DNA of 33,103 nucleotides from Beijerinckiaceae bacterium (GCA_004298435.1 SCSF01000015.1:1-33103), one strand, 5' to 3'; positions 7,134 through 16,874 are shown, counted from the first letter of the stretch. Program-made: numbers and translations. The notes: generated from the sequence alone by a model not told the origin.

Positions 7134-8759
7134 TCAACCCTCGTAATACTTCGCCACGAGCCTATCGAGCAGGCGCACGCCATAGCCGGAAGCCCAGCCC
7201 TGATTCGTATCGCTCGCCGGCGAATTCATGCCCGTCCCGGCGATGTCGAGATGCGCCCAGGGCGTGCCATTGACGAAGCGCTGGAGAAATTGCGCCGCCG
7301 TAATCGAGCCTGCATGCCGTCCGCCGGCATTTTTCACATCGGCAAATTTCGAATCCATGAGCTTGTCGTAAGCCGCGCCCAAAGGCAGCCGCCAGACCTT
7401 CTCGTTGGTTTCCTTGCCGGCGATGGTCAGGCGCTCGCTCAATTCGTCGTTGTTCGAGAAAAGCCCGGCATGCTCCTGGCCGAGGGCAACGAGCACAGCG
7501 CCCGTCAATGTCGCGAGATCGACCATGAACTGCGGCTTGAATTTGTCCTGCACATACCAGAGCACATCGGCCAGAACGAGGCGGCCTTCCGCATCCGTAT
7601 TGATGACCTCGATCGTCTGGCCGGACATGGATTTGACGATGTCGCCGGGACGTTGCGCATTTGCGCCCGGCATGTTTTCGACAAGCCCGATCGCGCCAAC
7701 GGCGTCCACCTTCGCCTTGCGAGCGGCAAGCGCGTGCATGAGCCCAACGACGCAGGCAGCGCCCGCCATGTCGCCCTTCATTTCCTCCATGCCACCGGCG
7801 GGCTTGATCGAAATGCCGCCCGAATCGAAGCAGACGCCCTTGCCGACGAAGGCAATCGGCCGGCTCTTGCCGCCGTCTTTTCCGGCGGCCTTGCCGCCCT
7901 TTGTGCCGCGCCAGCGCATGACGACCAGCCGGCTTTCGCGCTCGGAACCCTGGCCGACGCCAAGCAGCGCCCCCATGCCGAGCTGCTTCATGGCGTCCTC
8001 ATCGAGGATCTTCACTTCGACGCCAAGCTTTTCAAGCTCGGCCGCGCGGCGGGCGAACTCCACCGGATAAAGGATATTAGCCGGTTCGTTGACGAGCGCG
8101 CGGGCGAGCACAACGCCTTCCGCTTCGGCGTCGAGAGCCTTCGCCTCGCGCTTTGCCGCCGCGGGGTCCTCGACCGCAATCGCGACTTCCGTCGCGGCGG
8201 GTTCGTCATCGTCCTTTTTGGTCTTGTAGAGATCGAATTTGTAGTCGCGCAGGCGCATGCCCTCGGCGAATTCCGCCGCGGCGACAGCCACATCTTTCGG
8301 CGCGCGCGGCAGATCGAAGGCGACAAGGGCGCAGGCGCCATTCCCGAGCTTGCCAAGGACATAGCCGCCGAGGCTCACATAATCGGCAGGCTTCTCAACA
8401 ACTTCCTGCGTGTTCTCGCCGTTTTTGGCTGCCTTGCCGTGTGCTTTCGACTCTTCGCCCTTCGCCCCCGTCCCGATCACCAGAAGCCGATCTGCGACGA
8501 AGCCGGCAGGGGCGACAATATCGACGGCTGACTGCTCCTTGCCCTTGAACTTCATGGCGTTGGCCGCCCGCCTGATCATGGCCTCGCCCTCTGCCCCGAC
8601 CAGAGCCCTGGTTGCGGCGCCAAAGGCAAAATCCTGCCCCATGAAGACGACAAGTGTTTGTGGCGCACCGGATTTGCCGCGTTTCGACGCCCCCTGCGGC
8701 GGCGTTTGAGCCGTGACCGGCGCCAGCGCCACGAAATCGATTTTAATGAGTTGCGACAT
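7134..8759 (-). CDS. pepA: Leucyl aminopeptidase (peptidase family M17)
   Basis: A 541-residue cytosolic metallo-aminopeptidase. The catalytic domain has [26 protein letters not shown] and the family signature NTDAEGRL, giving the Lys, Asp and Glu ligands of the two metal ions and the catalytic Lys and Arg. It removes N-terminal residues from peptides; E. coli PepA also binds DNA in cer/XerCD recombination, which cannot be assumed here. It is longer than the E. coli enzyme (about 500) because of several Lys/Gly/Ala- or acid-rich insertions (for example [23 protein letters not shown] and [11 protein letters not shown]). The ATG has GAGGAAGG 4 bases upstream. It is the first gene of a pepA-holC-methyltransferase run. 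Confidence 0.95.
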   Translation of the reverse strand: MSQLIKIDFVALAPVTAQTPPQGASKRGKSGAPQTLVVFMGQDFAFGAATRALVGAEGEAMIRRAANAMKFKGKEQSAVDIVAPAGFVADRLLVIGTGAKGEESKAHGKAAKNGENTQEVVEKPADYVSLGGYVLGKLGNGACALVAFDLPRAPKDVAVAAAEFAEGMRLRDYKFDLYKTKKDDDEPAATEVAIAVEDPAAAKREAKALDAEAEGVVLARALVNEPANILYPVEFARRAAELEKLGVEVKILDEDAMKQLGMGALLGVGQGSERESRLVVMRWRGTKGGKAAGKDGGKSRPIAFVGKGVCFDSGGISIKPAGGMEEMKGDMAGAACVVGLMHALAARKAKVDAVGAIGLVENMPGANAQRPGDIVKSMSGQTIEVINTDAEGRLVLADVLWYVQDKFKPQFMVDLATLTGAVLVALGQEHAGLFSNNDELSERLTIAGKETNEKVWRLPLGAAYDKLMDSKFADVKNAGGRHAGSITAAQFLQRFVNGTPWAHLDIAGTGMNSPASDTNQGWASGYGVRLLDRLVAKYYEG

Positions 8760-9501
8760 TTGCCTTCCTCAAGATTTTCCGGCGCCGGCGGCGGCGGCGA
8801 TATATTGCCCTGCCCCATCATGTTGATCAGAAGCAGGCGGGGCAAGTGCGCAGAACGTCCGCATTCGGTTAATATAGGGCGGCAGCTCTATCCCGGGTTG
8901 TGGGCGCATGGTGCGCCGGACTACCTGCACAAGATTTTTGAGTCTCGTGATCGCTCCGCCACGCTCGCATCTATTTGCGTGAAATTGCCCTCAAAAAGCC
9001 CCTGAGCGACTTGCACCTGAGCTGCCGAGTTTGTAGCCAAGCGGAGGGGGTAATTTGCCGGAAGCTGGTCCAGAGAGATTCGATCCAGCACTTTTGCATT
9101 CAGTCGCGTCCGATTTCAGCGGTTGAGTGCAGATACCGTCTCAGGCAGGATCGCCTGGGGGCGGAAAAAATGTCCAGAATTCATGCGCATAGACATGCGG
9201 CCCCGCAAGGCCCGCTCAATTTGCGCATGGTGTTTTCGATGCCGCGGCAAAGGTCCGTCTCGTGTGAAACAGCGATGCGCCAGGGCTATCGAGTCGCGAC
9301 GATCGCCCTGCGCGATGAAAGGAGTGTCCTATTGAGGGGCTTTCGGCAGCCTCAGAGCAAGACTGGCGCGCGCGCTCGGCGGCGGGCTGACTCTGCTCTC
9401 TCGCAGTGCCTGTGGAAAGCCGCCGTGCATGCACGGAGCGCGGGCGCATGCCGATTCGCCGGCAGGGCGGGTCACGCGCGGCTTCAGGCGGTGGGCTTCC
9501 C
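8760..9501. other. Long gap between pepA and lptG; lptF expected here but absent
   Basis: A 742-bp divergent interval. In related genomes lptF normally lies directly before lptG, but LptF needs about 1.1-1.2 kb and no LptF-like peptide is encoded here. The only frame of note is a basic 111-codon ORF (9170-9505) whose stop overlaps the lptG ATG. The interval must hold the pepA and lptG promoters; no convincing boxes were recognised. Confidence 0.6.
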
Positions 9502-9505
9502 ATGA
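9170..9505 (+). CDS. Possible small ORF coupled to lptG
   Basis: ATG at 9170 is preceded by GGGGGCGGAAAAA, and a second possible start (TTG at 9332) by AAAGGAG. The frame is Arg-rich and resembles no family I know. Its TGA overlaps the lptG ATG as ATGA, the arrangement expected of a coupled upstream gene. It could be a leader ORF, the eroded end of an older gene, or chance. Confidence 0.2.
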   Translation: MSRIHAHRHAAPQGPLNLRMVFSMPRQRSVSCETAMRQGYRVATIALRDERSVLLRGFRQPQSKTGARARRRADSALSQCLWKAAVHARSAGACRFAGRAGHARLQAVGFP

Positions 9506-10587
9506 TCGGCGCAACGCTCGCCCGCTATCTTACGCTCCGGTTTTTCGGCACGATCGCACTCGTCTTTTTGACCATTTTCGGCATGGTCTATATCGTCGAT
9601 TTCGTCGAACTGCTGCGCCGGGCGAGCAACAAGCCCGGCACAACCGCAAGCTTCATCGCCTTCCTCTCATTTTTGCGGACGCCCTCCGTGGCGGAGCAGA
9701 TCCTGCCGTTCTGCGTGCTTTTCGGCACGATGATCGCGTTCATCGACCTCACTCGCAAACTCGAACTCATCGTGGCGCGGGCGGCGGGGGTCTCCGTCTG
9801 GCAGTTCCTCCTGCCTCCGGTCATGCTGGCGCTCACGATCGGGGTGCTCTCGGTTCTCGTGCTCAATCCAGCCGCGGCGCAGATGAAACAGCGCGCCGAC
9901 CGGATCGAGGAGCATCTTTTCGGGCGCGCCGGCCAAACCGCGTCTGACGCGAGTCTCTGGATTCGGCAGACGAGCGTCGACGGGCAGGCCTTTTTGCATG
10001 CCAAGTCGGCCAAAGACGGCGCGACCGAACTCAAGGGCGTCAGCGCCTACCTCTACGATCCGAAAGGTCACTTTGAAGCGAAGGTGAAAGCCGACAGCGG
10101 CCGGCTTTTGCCCGGCGCATGGCATCTGAAGAATGCTCTTATTACGACCCCGGGACAGGACGCTGTCCGGGTCGGGACCTATCTGATCGCCAGCAACGTC
10201 ACGCCGGACCATCTGGCGGAGACATTTCTGACGCCGGATGCGGTCCCCTTCTGGTCGTTACAGAGGCTGCGTCGGGAAACCAGGCAGGCTGGCCTCGACT
10301 CCAAAGGGTACAGCCTGCAATTTCAAACACTTCTGGCGAGGCCGCTGCTTCTGGTCGCGATGGTTCTGATCGCGGCTGCCTTTTCATTAAGATTTTTTCG
10401 ATTTGGTGGAATCACCCGCATGGTCGGCGGTGGTCTCGGTGCGGGTTTCGTGCTCTACCTCCTGACCAAGATAGTCGCCGATCTCGGCGCATCGGGGCAA
10501 TTGAGTGTGTCTGTCGCGGCGTGGTCGCCTGCGATTGTCGGCAGCATGCTGGGAGCGCTGGCGCTCCTTCAGCGGGAGGACGGTTGA
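9502..10587 (+). CDS. lptG: LPS export ABC transporter permease LptG
   Basis: A 361-residue inner-membrane permease. N-terminal membrane helices (MIGATLARYLTLRFFGTIALVFLTIFGMVYIVDFVELLRR), LPFCVLFGTMIAF and WQFLLPPVMLALTIGVLSVLVL are followed by a periplasmic beta-jellyroll (about residues 130-260) and C-terminal helices (LLLVAMVLIAAAFSL onward). LARKLELIVARAAGVS-like text at about 88-104 matches the LptG coupling helix region. LptB2FG extracts LPS from the inner membrane. The ATG at 9502 is chosen because family members begin with MIG-type N-termini; the frame extends upstream to 9406 with an implausible Arg-rich stretch. Its stop overlaps the lptD start (TGATG). lptF is missing upstream. 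Confidence 0.9.
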   Translation: MIGATLARYLTLRFFGTIALVFLTIFGMVYIVDFVELLRRASNKPGTTASFIAFLSFLRTPSVAEQILPFCVLFGTMIAFIDLTRKLELIVARAAGVSVWQFLLPPVMLALTIGVLSVLVLNPAAAQMKQRADRIEEHLFGRAGQTASDASLWIRQTSVDGQAFLHAKSAKDGATELKGVSAYLYDPKGHFEAKVKADSGRLLPGAWHLKNALITTPGQDAVRVGTYLIASNVTPDHLAETFLTPDAVPFWSLQRLRRETRQAGLDSKGYSLQFQTLLARPLLLVAMVLIAAAFSLRFFRFGGITRMVGGGLGAGFVLYLLTKIVADLGASGQLSVSVAAWSPAIVGSMLGALALLQREDG

Positions 10588-13205
10588 TGGGGCGGCGTAT
10601 TTGCCCCTTGCGATCGGCGGCTGCACGCGTGGCGTGCCACGCCCGCGGCTTGGCCGGCGCCAGCCGACGGCTGCGATTGGGCCGCATCCTCATCGCCACG
10701 ACTCTGGCGTGGGTCGGCATCGCTTTCGCATGCCTGCAAAGCACCCCGGCGCTGGCCCAACAGGCCGCAACTGCGACAGCGCAAAAGCCCGCTCAAAAGC
10801 CAAAAATGTTCATTCAGGCGGATGAACTCGTCAACAACGAAGACAAGAACACCGTCACTGCCAAAGGCAATGTGCGGATCTATTACAAAGGCCGTGTCCT
10901 GCAAGCGGATGACGTTACCTATAACCGCAAGACCAATCGCATCTATGCTCAGGGACACGCCACGTTGACCGAGCGCGACGGGACAGTCCTGCATGCGAAA
11001 AAATTCGACCTGACCCAGGACTTCGCCGACGGTTTCATCGAAAGTCTGCGCGCGACATCCACCAACGCAACCTATTTCAGCGCTCCGCGGGCAGAGCGCG
11101 TCGGCGGCGACACAACCATTTTCGACAAGGGCACCTACACCGCCTGCGAAACCTGCGCGAACAATCCCCAGAAGCCGCCGTTGTGGCGTGTGCGCGCAAT
11201 GCGCATCATCCACAATAATGAAGAGCATATGGTCTATTACACCGACGCCTGGCTCGAATTCGTCGGCATTCCCATAGCGTTCTTCCCGGTTATGTCGTCG
11301 CCCGATCCAACCGTAAAGCGCAAATCGGGGCTGCTGACGCCGCAGGTGTTCCAGAACAATTACCTTGGCTATGGCGTCGGAATACCGATCTTCTGGGCGC
11401 TTGCTCCGAATTACGACGTGACGCTGACGCCCACCTACTTCACGAAGCAGGGGTTTTTCGGCGACATCTATTGGCGGCATCGGCTCGCCAGCGGTTCCTA
11501 TTACATTCACGCCAACGGGATTTTCCCCGAACATCCGGAGAACTTCCCGCTCGCGCCCTATGGCGCCGGCGGACGCCGATTCCGTGGTGAATTTGAAAGC
11601 AAGGGCGACTTCAACCTCGCGCCGAAATGGAACGTCGGCTGGGCGCTCACCCTGCTGACGGACAAGTGGTATCTCAACGACTTCAAGGTTCAGGCGCAGA
11701 ACTACTCGTCGTATTACATCAGCGACATCACCTCGACCGCCTATCTCACCGAGAAAGGCGACCGCAGTTATTTCGACCTGCGCGGCTTCTATTTCGAAGG
11801 GTTGTCGAGCCACGATTACGGCCCGCAGCAGACGTTCGCGGCGCCCGTACTCGATTACAACAAGACGTTCGATGTCGACCCGGCGAAGACGAATGGCGTC
11901 GGCGGCGAGGTCCAGGTCGATTTCAATCTCAGCAATGTCACCGCCGCGGCCGCCAGCTACGAATCCGTCAATGCGCATCAATATGATGCCGCCTACGGCC
12001 TCTATGACATCTGCACGAAATATACTCCCGGCACGAGCAGCACCAGTTGTCTGCTGCGCGGCATCGGCGGCGATTACACCCGGGCCACGGCGGATATTTC
12101 GTGGAAACGGAAATATATCGATCCGATCGGCGAGACCTGGACGCCATTCGCCTTTGCCCGCCTCAATGGGCAGATGCTCAATCTCGATACGAGCCGCAGC
12201 TATACGTTCGCTTCGGCCTCCGGCAGTTCGACGATCAGCAACGCCTCGCAGACCAATTTCCTCGGTGCGCCCAACGCAGCCTATGGCTATGTCATGCCGG
12301 GCGCGGGCGTCGAGTATCGCTACCCACTGCTGACCAATACGCCGCTCGGTTCGCTCGTCGTCGAGCCCATCGGCCAGATCATCGCGCGGCCCAATGCGCC
12401 ATTGGGGACGAATTCACTCATCAATATGGATTCGCAGAGCCTCGTATTCGACGATACGACCCTGTTCGCATGGGACAAATATTCTGGCTACGATCGCTTC
12501 GAAACCGGCTTGCGCGCCAACTACGGCGGCGACGCCACCTTACGTTTCGACAACGGTGGCTATGTGAACGTCACCGGCGGCCAGTCGGTGCAGGTTGCGG
12601 GCACCAATTCCTACGCCACACCGGACGCTGCCAACATCGGTCTGAGTTCAGGTCTCGATACGCCATGGTCCGACTATGTCGGAGCCGTGACTCTGGTGCC
12701 GTCGTCCATGCTGAGCTTCACGGCAAAAGGCAGGTTCGATCAGCAGACGTTCGATCCGCGCCGCATCGATCTGATTGCAAACTTCAACCTCGGCGCCTGG
12801 ACTGGCGGAGTTCAATACGCGAATTACGACTCGCAGCCGTTGATCGGCTATCAGGTGCGGCGCGAGGGTCTCGCACTTACGTCGCGCTATGCGCTCACCA
12901 AGAACTATTATGTGGCCGGAAACATCAGCTTCGACATGAGCCGGCAATTCTACCCGCTCTCGCTCATCAATTATAATCCCGGCCCGTTCGCGATCTCCAA
13001 TCTGGGCGTCCTGGCGGGCTACAAGGATGATTGCACGACCTTCCAGCTAAGCTACACCAATACCTATCAAGACAATGGCAGCGGCTCGTTCAATCACAAC
13101 CAGACCTTTATGGTCACTCTCCAGTTGCGCACGCTCGGCGACACGCATTTCTCGCAAAGTTTCAATTCCACGGTCGGTCTCGCCTCCGGCGGCCCGGTCT
13201 ACTGA
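10587..13205 (+). CDS. lptD: LPS-assembly protein LptD
   Basis: An 872-residue outer-membrane protein that inserts LPS in the outer leaflet together with LptE. There is an N-terminal signal (hydrophobic about 33-50, likely cleavage after ALA at 57), then an OstA/LptA-like jellyroll (FIQADELVNNEDKNTVTAKGN onward, about 74-185) and a long C-terminal beta-barrel with alternating aromatic strands ending in GGPVY. A CETC pair (Cys187, Cys190) lies between the domains, as is common in alphaproteobacterial LptD. The frame is open far upstream (to 10119), but the ATG at 10587 overlaps the lptG stop and gives the signal peptide, so it is the likely start. SurA, the chaperone that helps fold LptD in E. 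coli, is encoded next. Confidence 0.93.
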   Translation: MGRRICPLRSAAARVACHARGLAGASRRLRLGRILIATTLAWVGIAFACLQSTPALAQQAATATAQKPAQKPKMFIQADELVNNEDKNTVTAKGNVRIYYKGRVLQADDVTYNRKTNRIYAQGHATLTERDGTVLHAKKFDLTQDFADGFIESLRATSTNATYFSAPRAERVGGDTTIFDKGTYTACETCANNPQKPPLWRVRAMRIIHNNEEHMVYYTDAWLEFVGIPIAFFPVMSSPDPTVKRKSGLLTPQVFQNNYLGYGVGIPIFWALAPNYDVTLTPTYFTKQGFFGDIYWRHRLASGSYYIHANGIFPEHPENFPLAPYGAGGRRFRGEFESKGDFNLAPKWNVGWALTLLTDKWYLNDFKVQAQNYSSYYISDITSTAYLTEKGDRSYFDLRGFYFEGLSSHDYGPQQTFAAPVLDYNKTFDVDPAKTNGVGGEVQVDFNLSNVTAAAASYESVNAHQYDAAYGLYDICTKYTPGTSSTSCLLRGIGGDYTRATADISWKRKYIDPIGETWTPFAFARLNGQMLNLDTSRSYTFASASGSSTISNASQTNFLGAPNAAYGYVMPGAGVEYRYPLLTNTPLGSLVVEPIGQIIARPNAPLGTNSLINMDSQSLVFDDTTLFAWDKYSGYDRFETGLRANYGGDATLRFDNGGYVNVTGGQSVQVAGTNSYATPDAANIGLSSGLDTPWSDYVGAVTLVPSSMLSFTAKGRFDQQTFDPRRIDLIANFNLGAWTGGVQYANYDSQPLIGYQVRREGLALTSRYALTKNYYVAGNISFDMSRQFYPLSLINYNPGPFAISNLGVLAGYKDDCTTFQLSYTNTYQDNGSGSFNHNQTFMVTLQLRTLGDTHFSQSFNSTVGLASGGPVY

Positions 13206-13218
13206 CGCGAGCGAAGAT

Positions 13219-13253
13219 CCAGCGCTCTGCGGACGCGCCCACGGAAGCGCTGG
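13219..13253. other. Hairpin after lptD
   Basis: CCAGCGCT (13219-13226) pairs perfectly with AGCGCTGG (13246-13253) across 19 bases, 14 bp after the lptD stop. There is no T-run, so it may be an mRNA-stabilising or attenuating structure rather than a terminator. The surA gene starts 150 bp further on. Confidence 0.4.
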
Positions 13254-13402
13254 CGCCGTATTAAATAATCGGGCATTGCCATATTCGGAAAATTACCGCC
13301 ATCTTTCGAAGGCATTCTCGGATAGACCCGTCTGCCTTCAGGTCCTGAAACAAGAGCGGTAAATTCAGAGAGATAGATGATGAACAGGGAGGCCGTACTT
13401 CG

Positions 13403-14371
13403 ATGATCTTTTCCGGCAGTTTCCGGCGCGGACGCCCGCAACTCCCCTCAGTCCTCATGCGGATCCAGCTAGCGCTTATCCTTGCCGCAGCGGCATCGTT
13501 TTACGGAATGTTCGGCACGCTGCCGCAGGCGCAGGCGCAGGCGATCGTGACCACCGTCAACGGTTCGCCCATCACCGACATCGATATCGGCCAACGGATG
13601 AAGCTTCTGCGCGTTCTGCGCAAGCCGGCGAGCCGTGAGGCGGCGCTTCAGAGCCTCATCGACGACACGTTGCGGCACCAGGAGATGGCGCTCTATCAGA
13701 TCAACCCGACGAACGCCCAAATCGGCCAGCAGATCGTGCGCACCGCAACCGATATGAAAATTACACCGGAGGCCCTGCTTGGCGCATTACAGCGCGCCGG
13801 CGTCTCGGAAACCCATTTCAAGGAGCATTTCTCCGCCCTCAGTGGGTTCGACGGCTTGATGCAAGCTTTCCATAAAGGCGTCGAACCGAGCGAAACAGAA
13901 ATTAACGCGGAACTCGCGAAAGAGGGCGGCAAGGCCACCGCGAACACAGAATATAGAATCCGCCAGATCATTTTCATCGTTCCGCGATCGGCAAACAGCA
14001 TGGCGGCGATCAAGGGCCGCATGGAAGCAGCCCAGCAGTTGCGGGCGCGGTTCTCGAGTTGCGGCACCGGCATTGCGCTGGCGCGCGGCATGGACAATGT
14101 CGCGGTCAAAGACGAAATCGTGCGCAACTCAGGGCAACTCAGCGATCAACTCAAAAAGTTACTCGAAAAAACGCCCGAGGGCCGGCTGACAGCGCCGCAG
14201 CGGACGCCGGAAGGCATCGAAATGATTGCCATATGCAGCAAAGGCACATCGACGGATGATTCCGCCACCCGCGCTGCCATTTCAGCCAAGCTGCTCTACC
14301 GGGAGATGGAAACTGCCGCCCAGGAGCGGTTGAAGGTTCTGCGCGAACATGCCGTTATTGTCAAAAGATAG
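13403..14371 (+). CDS. surA: Periplasmic chaperone/peptidyl-prolyl isomerase SurA
   Basis: A 322-residue exported protein. A signal sequence (LALILAAAASFYGMFGTLPQAQAQA, cleavage near 47) is followed by VTTVNGSPITDIDIGQRMKLLR, the typical SurA_N opening, helical repeats, and YRIRQIIFIVPRSA, which begins the parvulin-like domain. The alphaproteobacterial form is shorter than E. coli SurA (about 430) and seems to have only one, divergent, parvulin domain; isomerase activity is therefore uncertain. Function is to escort outer-membrane proteins such as LptD. AGGGAGG lies 10 bases before the ATG. pdxA follows after a single base. Confidence 0.88.
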   Translation: MIFSGSFRRGRPQLPSVLMRIQLALILAAAASFYGMFGTLPQAQAQAIVTTVNGSPITDIDIGQRMKLLRVLRKPASREAALQSLIDDTLRHQEMALYQINPTNAQIGQQIVRTATDMKITPEALLGALQRAGVSETHFKEHFSALSGFDGLMQAFHKGVEPSETEINAELAKEGGKATANTEYRIRQIIFIVPRSANSMAAIKGRMEAAQQLRARFSSCGTGIALARGMDNVAVKDEIVRNSGQLSDQLKKLLEKTPEGRLTAPQRTPEGIEMIAICSKGTSTDDSATRAAISAKLLYREMETAAQERLKVLREHAVIVKR

Positions 14372-14372
14372 A

Positions 14373-15437
14373 ATGGCGCCAACCGCTTCAGCGGAGGGAC
14401 GCGGCGCACTTGCGCTCACGCGCGGCGATCCATCCGGCATCGGTCCCGAACTCGCCTTGAGGGCGTGGCTTGCCTTGCACGATGATCCAGCGGCCCCCGC
14501 CTTCTTCATCGTTGCGGAGCCAGACCACCTGCAACGGCTCGCAGAGCGTTTTGCCCTGCCGGTGCCCGTGGCGGTCTGTACGCCGGGCGAAGCGCGCGAT
14601 GTCTTCGGCCGCGCCCTGCCCGTCTTCGCCATGCCAGGAACGGTCCACGGCAAGCTCGGCCAGCCAGACATCGCGGACGCCGACGCAACAGTGCGATCGA
14701 TCGAACTCTGCGTGGAGCTTCTGCATCGGGGCGAAGCGGCAGCAATGGTCACGAACCCGATAGCGAAGGATGTGCTGCAACGCGGCGGCTTCGCGCACCC
14801 CGGCCACACGGAATTTCTTGGCGTACTGGCGCAGCGTCTTTTCAGCGAAGGGCTTGCGGGCGCGGGCACGCGGCCGGTCATGCTTCTATGGTCGGAAGAA
14901 CTGGCTGTCGTGCCAATCACGATCCATGTCGCGCTCGCCGAAGTTCCCCGGCTTCTGAGCCGCGAACTCATCATTGAGACGGCAAAGATCGTCGCGCATG
15001 ATTTCACCCGGCGCTTTTCCATCGCAGCGCCGCGTCTTGCCTTCACCGGCCTCAATCCTCATGCCGGCGAAAACGGCCATATGGGACGTGAGGAAATCAA
15101 CATTATCTCCCCCGCAATCGCCGAATTACGGAGCCTCGGCATCGACGCACGCGGCCCCTTTCCCGCGGATACGCTGTTTCATAAGGCAGCGCGCCAGCAG
15201 TATGATGCCGCTTTGTGCATGTACCATGATCAGGCGCTCATCCCGATCAAAACGCTTGCCTTCGATACCGGCGTGAATGTGACTCTCGGCTTGCCCTACA
15301 TACGCACCTCGCCCGATCACGGCACAGCATTCGACATCGCTGCGGCAGGCAAGGCCGATCCATCCAGCCTCATCGCGGCGCTGCGCCTTGCCGCAAGGAT
15401 CGCACAAACGGAGGCGGCCACAAGCCGGACGGCGTGA
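14373..15437 (+). CDS. pdxA: 4-hydroxythreonine-4-phosphate dehydrogenase
   Basis: A 354-residue NAD-dependent enzyme of the DXP-dependent pyridoxal phosphate pathway. Seen are [12 protein letters not shown] at the N-terminus, [11 protein letters not shown], the metal-binding histidines in HPGHTEF and [26 protein letters not shown] and the C-terminal [11 protein letters not shown]. An earlier in-frame ATG at 14349 lies inside surA; the ATG at 14373, one base after the surA stop, is preferred, though neither has a strong ribosome site. The last bases overlap the rsmA GTG (GTGA). The surA-pdxA-rsmA order is widely conserved. Confidence 0.94.
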   Translation: MAPTASAEGRGALALTRGDPSGIGPELALRAWLALHDDPAAPAFFIVAEPDHLQRLAERFALPVPVAVCTPGEARDVFGRALPVFAMPGTVHGKLGQPDIADADATVRSIELCVELLHRGEAAAMVTNPIAKDVLQRGGFAHPGHTEFLGVLAQRLFSEGLAGAGTRPVMLLWSEELAVVPITIHVALAEVPRLLSRELIIETAKIVAHDFTRRFSIAAPRLAFTGLNPHAGENGHMGREEINIISPAIAELRSLGIDARGPFPADTLFHKAARQQYDAALCMYHDQALIPIKTLAFDTGVNVTLGLPYIRTSPDHGTAFDIAAAGKADPSSLIAALRLAARIAQTEAATSRTA

Positions 15438-16276
15438 ACGACGGCCTGCCGCCGCTTCGCGAAGTCGTCGCCGCACATGGGCTCGCGGCGAAAAAATCGC
15501 TTGGCCAGAATTTCCTTTTCGATCTCAATCTGACGGCCAAAATCGCGCGCGCCGCAGGTCCGCTGGCGGACGCCACCATCGTCGAGATCGGCCCCGGACC
15601 CGGCGGCCTCACGCGCGCTCTTCTTGCTGAAGACGCAGCGCATGTCATCGCGATCGAACGCGATGCCCGCTGTCTCGCGGCGCTTGGCGAAATCGCGGCG
15701 CATTATCCGGGACGGCTTGAAATCGTCGAAGGAGATGCGCTGAGCTGCGACCTCGCCGGAATAGTCGGCGCGCGACGCCCAGCGCGCATCTGCGCCAACC
15801 TTCCCTACAATATTGCGACGGCGCTGCTGACGAACTGGCTCGAAAACGCCATGTGGCCGCCGTGGTTCGACCGGCTCGTTCTTATGTTTCAAAGGGAGGT
15901 CGCACAAAGGATCGTCGCGACGCCTGCGGCGCGCGCGGATTATGGCCGCCTCGCGGTGCTTGCCAACTGGCGCTGTAAAACGCGCATCCTGTTCGACGTG
16001 CCAGCGGCAGCCTTCACGCCGCCGCCGAAGGTGGTCTCCTCAGTCGTCGAACTCGTGCCGTTGAGCGAGCCCCTGCCTTGCGACGCGAAAGCTCTGGCCA
16101 CCGTCACGCAGGCCGCATTCGGACAACGCCGCAAGATGCTGCGGCAGAGTCTGAAAAACCTGGGCGTCGACCCCGCGACGCTTCTTGCGCAGACAGGAAT
16201 CGAGCCCACGAAACGAGCGGAGGAAATTTCTATCGAAGGGTTTGTCGCTCTGGCGAACGAACTGGCGGCTCTGTAG
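15434..16276 (+). CDS. rsmA: 16S rRNA adenine dimethyltransferase RsmA (KsgA)
   Basis: A 280-residue SAM methyltransferase that dimethylates two adjacent adenines (A1518 and A1519 in E. coli) near the 3' end of 16S rRNA late in small-subunit assembly. Seen are the opening [11 protein letters not shown], motif [12 protein letters not shown] (50-60), the acidic ERDAR, EGDAL and the catalytic NLPYN (122-126), followed by FQREVAQRI and the FTPPPKV C-terminal landmark. The GTG start overlaps the pdxA stop by four bases. It ends convergent to a small minus-strand ORF, with a hairpin directly after the stop. Confidence 0.95.
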   Translation: MNDGLPPLREVVAAHGLAAKKSLGQNFLFDLNLTAKIARAAGPLADATIVEIGPGPGGLTRALLAEDAAHVIAIERDARCLAALGEIAAHYPGRLEIVEGDALSCDLAGIVGARRPARICANLPYNIATALLTNWLENAMWPPWFDRLVLMFQREVAQRIVATPAARADYGRLAVLANWRCKTRILFDVPAAAFTPPPKVVSSVVELVPLSEPLPCDAKALATVTQAAFGQRRKMLRQSLKNLGVDPATLLAQTGIEPTKRAEEISIEGFVALANELAAL

Positions 16277-16655
16277 CTCGACAGTCGAGCTGCCTGCTTG
16301 ATCGTCGCCGAAATTCGCAGCGGGCCGCAGATCGCCGTGACCGCGAATGCCGCAATTCTGGCATTGATCGCCGTCCCTTTACCACGTCTCGTTCCTTCGG
16401 AAGCTCTACCGGCGGCAATTGAGCCGGGGCCTGCAACAGTTGATCGTTCAAGTTCCTCTGCTGCTGTTCCAGGTAAGAGCGCTGTTCCCGCTGCAAGTGC
16501 CAAACCTGTTGCTGAAGCATCTGAAGTTGAAATTGCGACGCGAAGCTCGGCGAGGTGAACGCCATAAGAGATAAAGCGCTGAGGAACAGCCGTTTCAATG
16601 GGCCGGATCCCGTGTATTTTGCCCGTCCGATACTTTGAAGTTGGCTTGGCGTCAT
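16230..16655 (-). CDS. Small exported coiled-coil protein, probably damaged
   Basis: The 141-residue frame starts with a secretion signal ([20 protein letters not shown]) followed by a Gln-rich coiled-coil stretch ([23 protein letters not shown]) and a short Pro-rich piece. After about residue 90 the composition turns Arg/Ser-rich without pattern, as expected when reading out of frame, and the end overlaps rsmA by 47 bp. The front half looks real and the back half looks frameshifted. No strong ribosome site precedes the ATG at 16655. Not recognised as a family. Confidence 0.4.
   Translation of the reverse strand: MTPSQLQSIGRAKYTGSGPLKRLFLSALSLMAFTSPSFASQFQLQMLQQQVWHLQREQRSYLEQQQRNLNDQLLQAPAQLPPVELPKERDVVKGRRSMPELRHSRSRRSAARCEFRRRSSRQLDCRATEPPVRSPERQTLR
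16275..16291 (+). terminator. Possible terminator hairpin after rsmA
   Basis: AGCTCGA-CAG-TCGAGCT is a perfect 7-bp stem with a 3-base loop, starting inside the rsmA stop codon. No T-run follows, so an intrinsic terminator is not certain. Confidence 0.4.
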
Positions 16656-16724
16656 CTTAAATCAAGAGCGAGGCCGAACCCTGAGCACATCCATCGGAAT
16701 CAGGCTGTCCTTCGTACAGGCCAG

Positions 16725-16751
16725 GTGAAGAAGACGCGTTGAAATAAATAA
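16725..16751 (+). repeat. Partial extra copy of the dispersed repeat
   Basis: GTGAAGAAGACGCGTTGAAA and the next bases up to 16751 match the inner part of the adjacent full copy (GTGAAGAAAACGCGTCAAAA, starting at 16789). It stops where the full copy begins, as if two elements were joined head to tail and the first lost its left half. Confidence 0.55.
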
Positions 16752-16752
16752 C

Positions 16753-16857
16753 TATAGCGTTTTCAAGCGAAGTGACTTCCGATTCGCGTGAAGAAAACGC
16801 GTCAAAACAAATAATTGGAACCGCGGCTCTGATTCCATCCGAACCGAAACGGCTCCA
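16753..16857 (+). repeat. Dispersed intergenic palindromic repeat, copy 2
   Basis: Same family and orientation as 1469-1572. The left hairpin (GCGTTTTC against GAAAACGC, plus GCGAA against TTCGC) is nearly perfect here, while the right hairpin has decayed relative to copy 1. It lies 17 bp beyond the gmk stop and may also act as that transcript's end structure. Confidence 0.8.
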
Positions 16858-16874
16858 TGCGTCTACGAACGGCT

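Noticed and set aside
7092-8531. 479-codon plus-strand frame
   Set aside because: Antisense shadow of pepA, a common effect of high GC; composition rich in Arg/His/Asp with no motif.
10119-10586. Upstream extension of lptD
   Set aside because: This part lies inside lptG in another frame and gives no signal peptide; the ATGA-coupled start at 10587 does.
10569-11981. 470-codon minus-strand frame
   Set aside because: Antisense to lptD, whose product is clearly recognisable; no ribosome site or family pattern.
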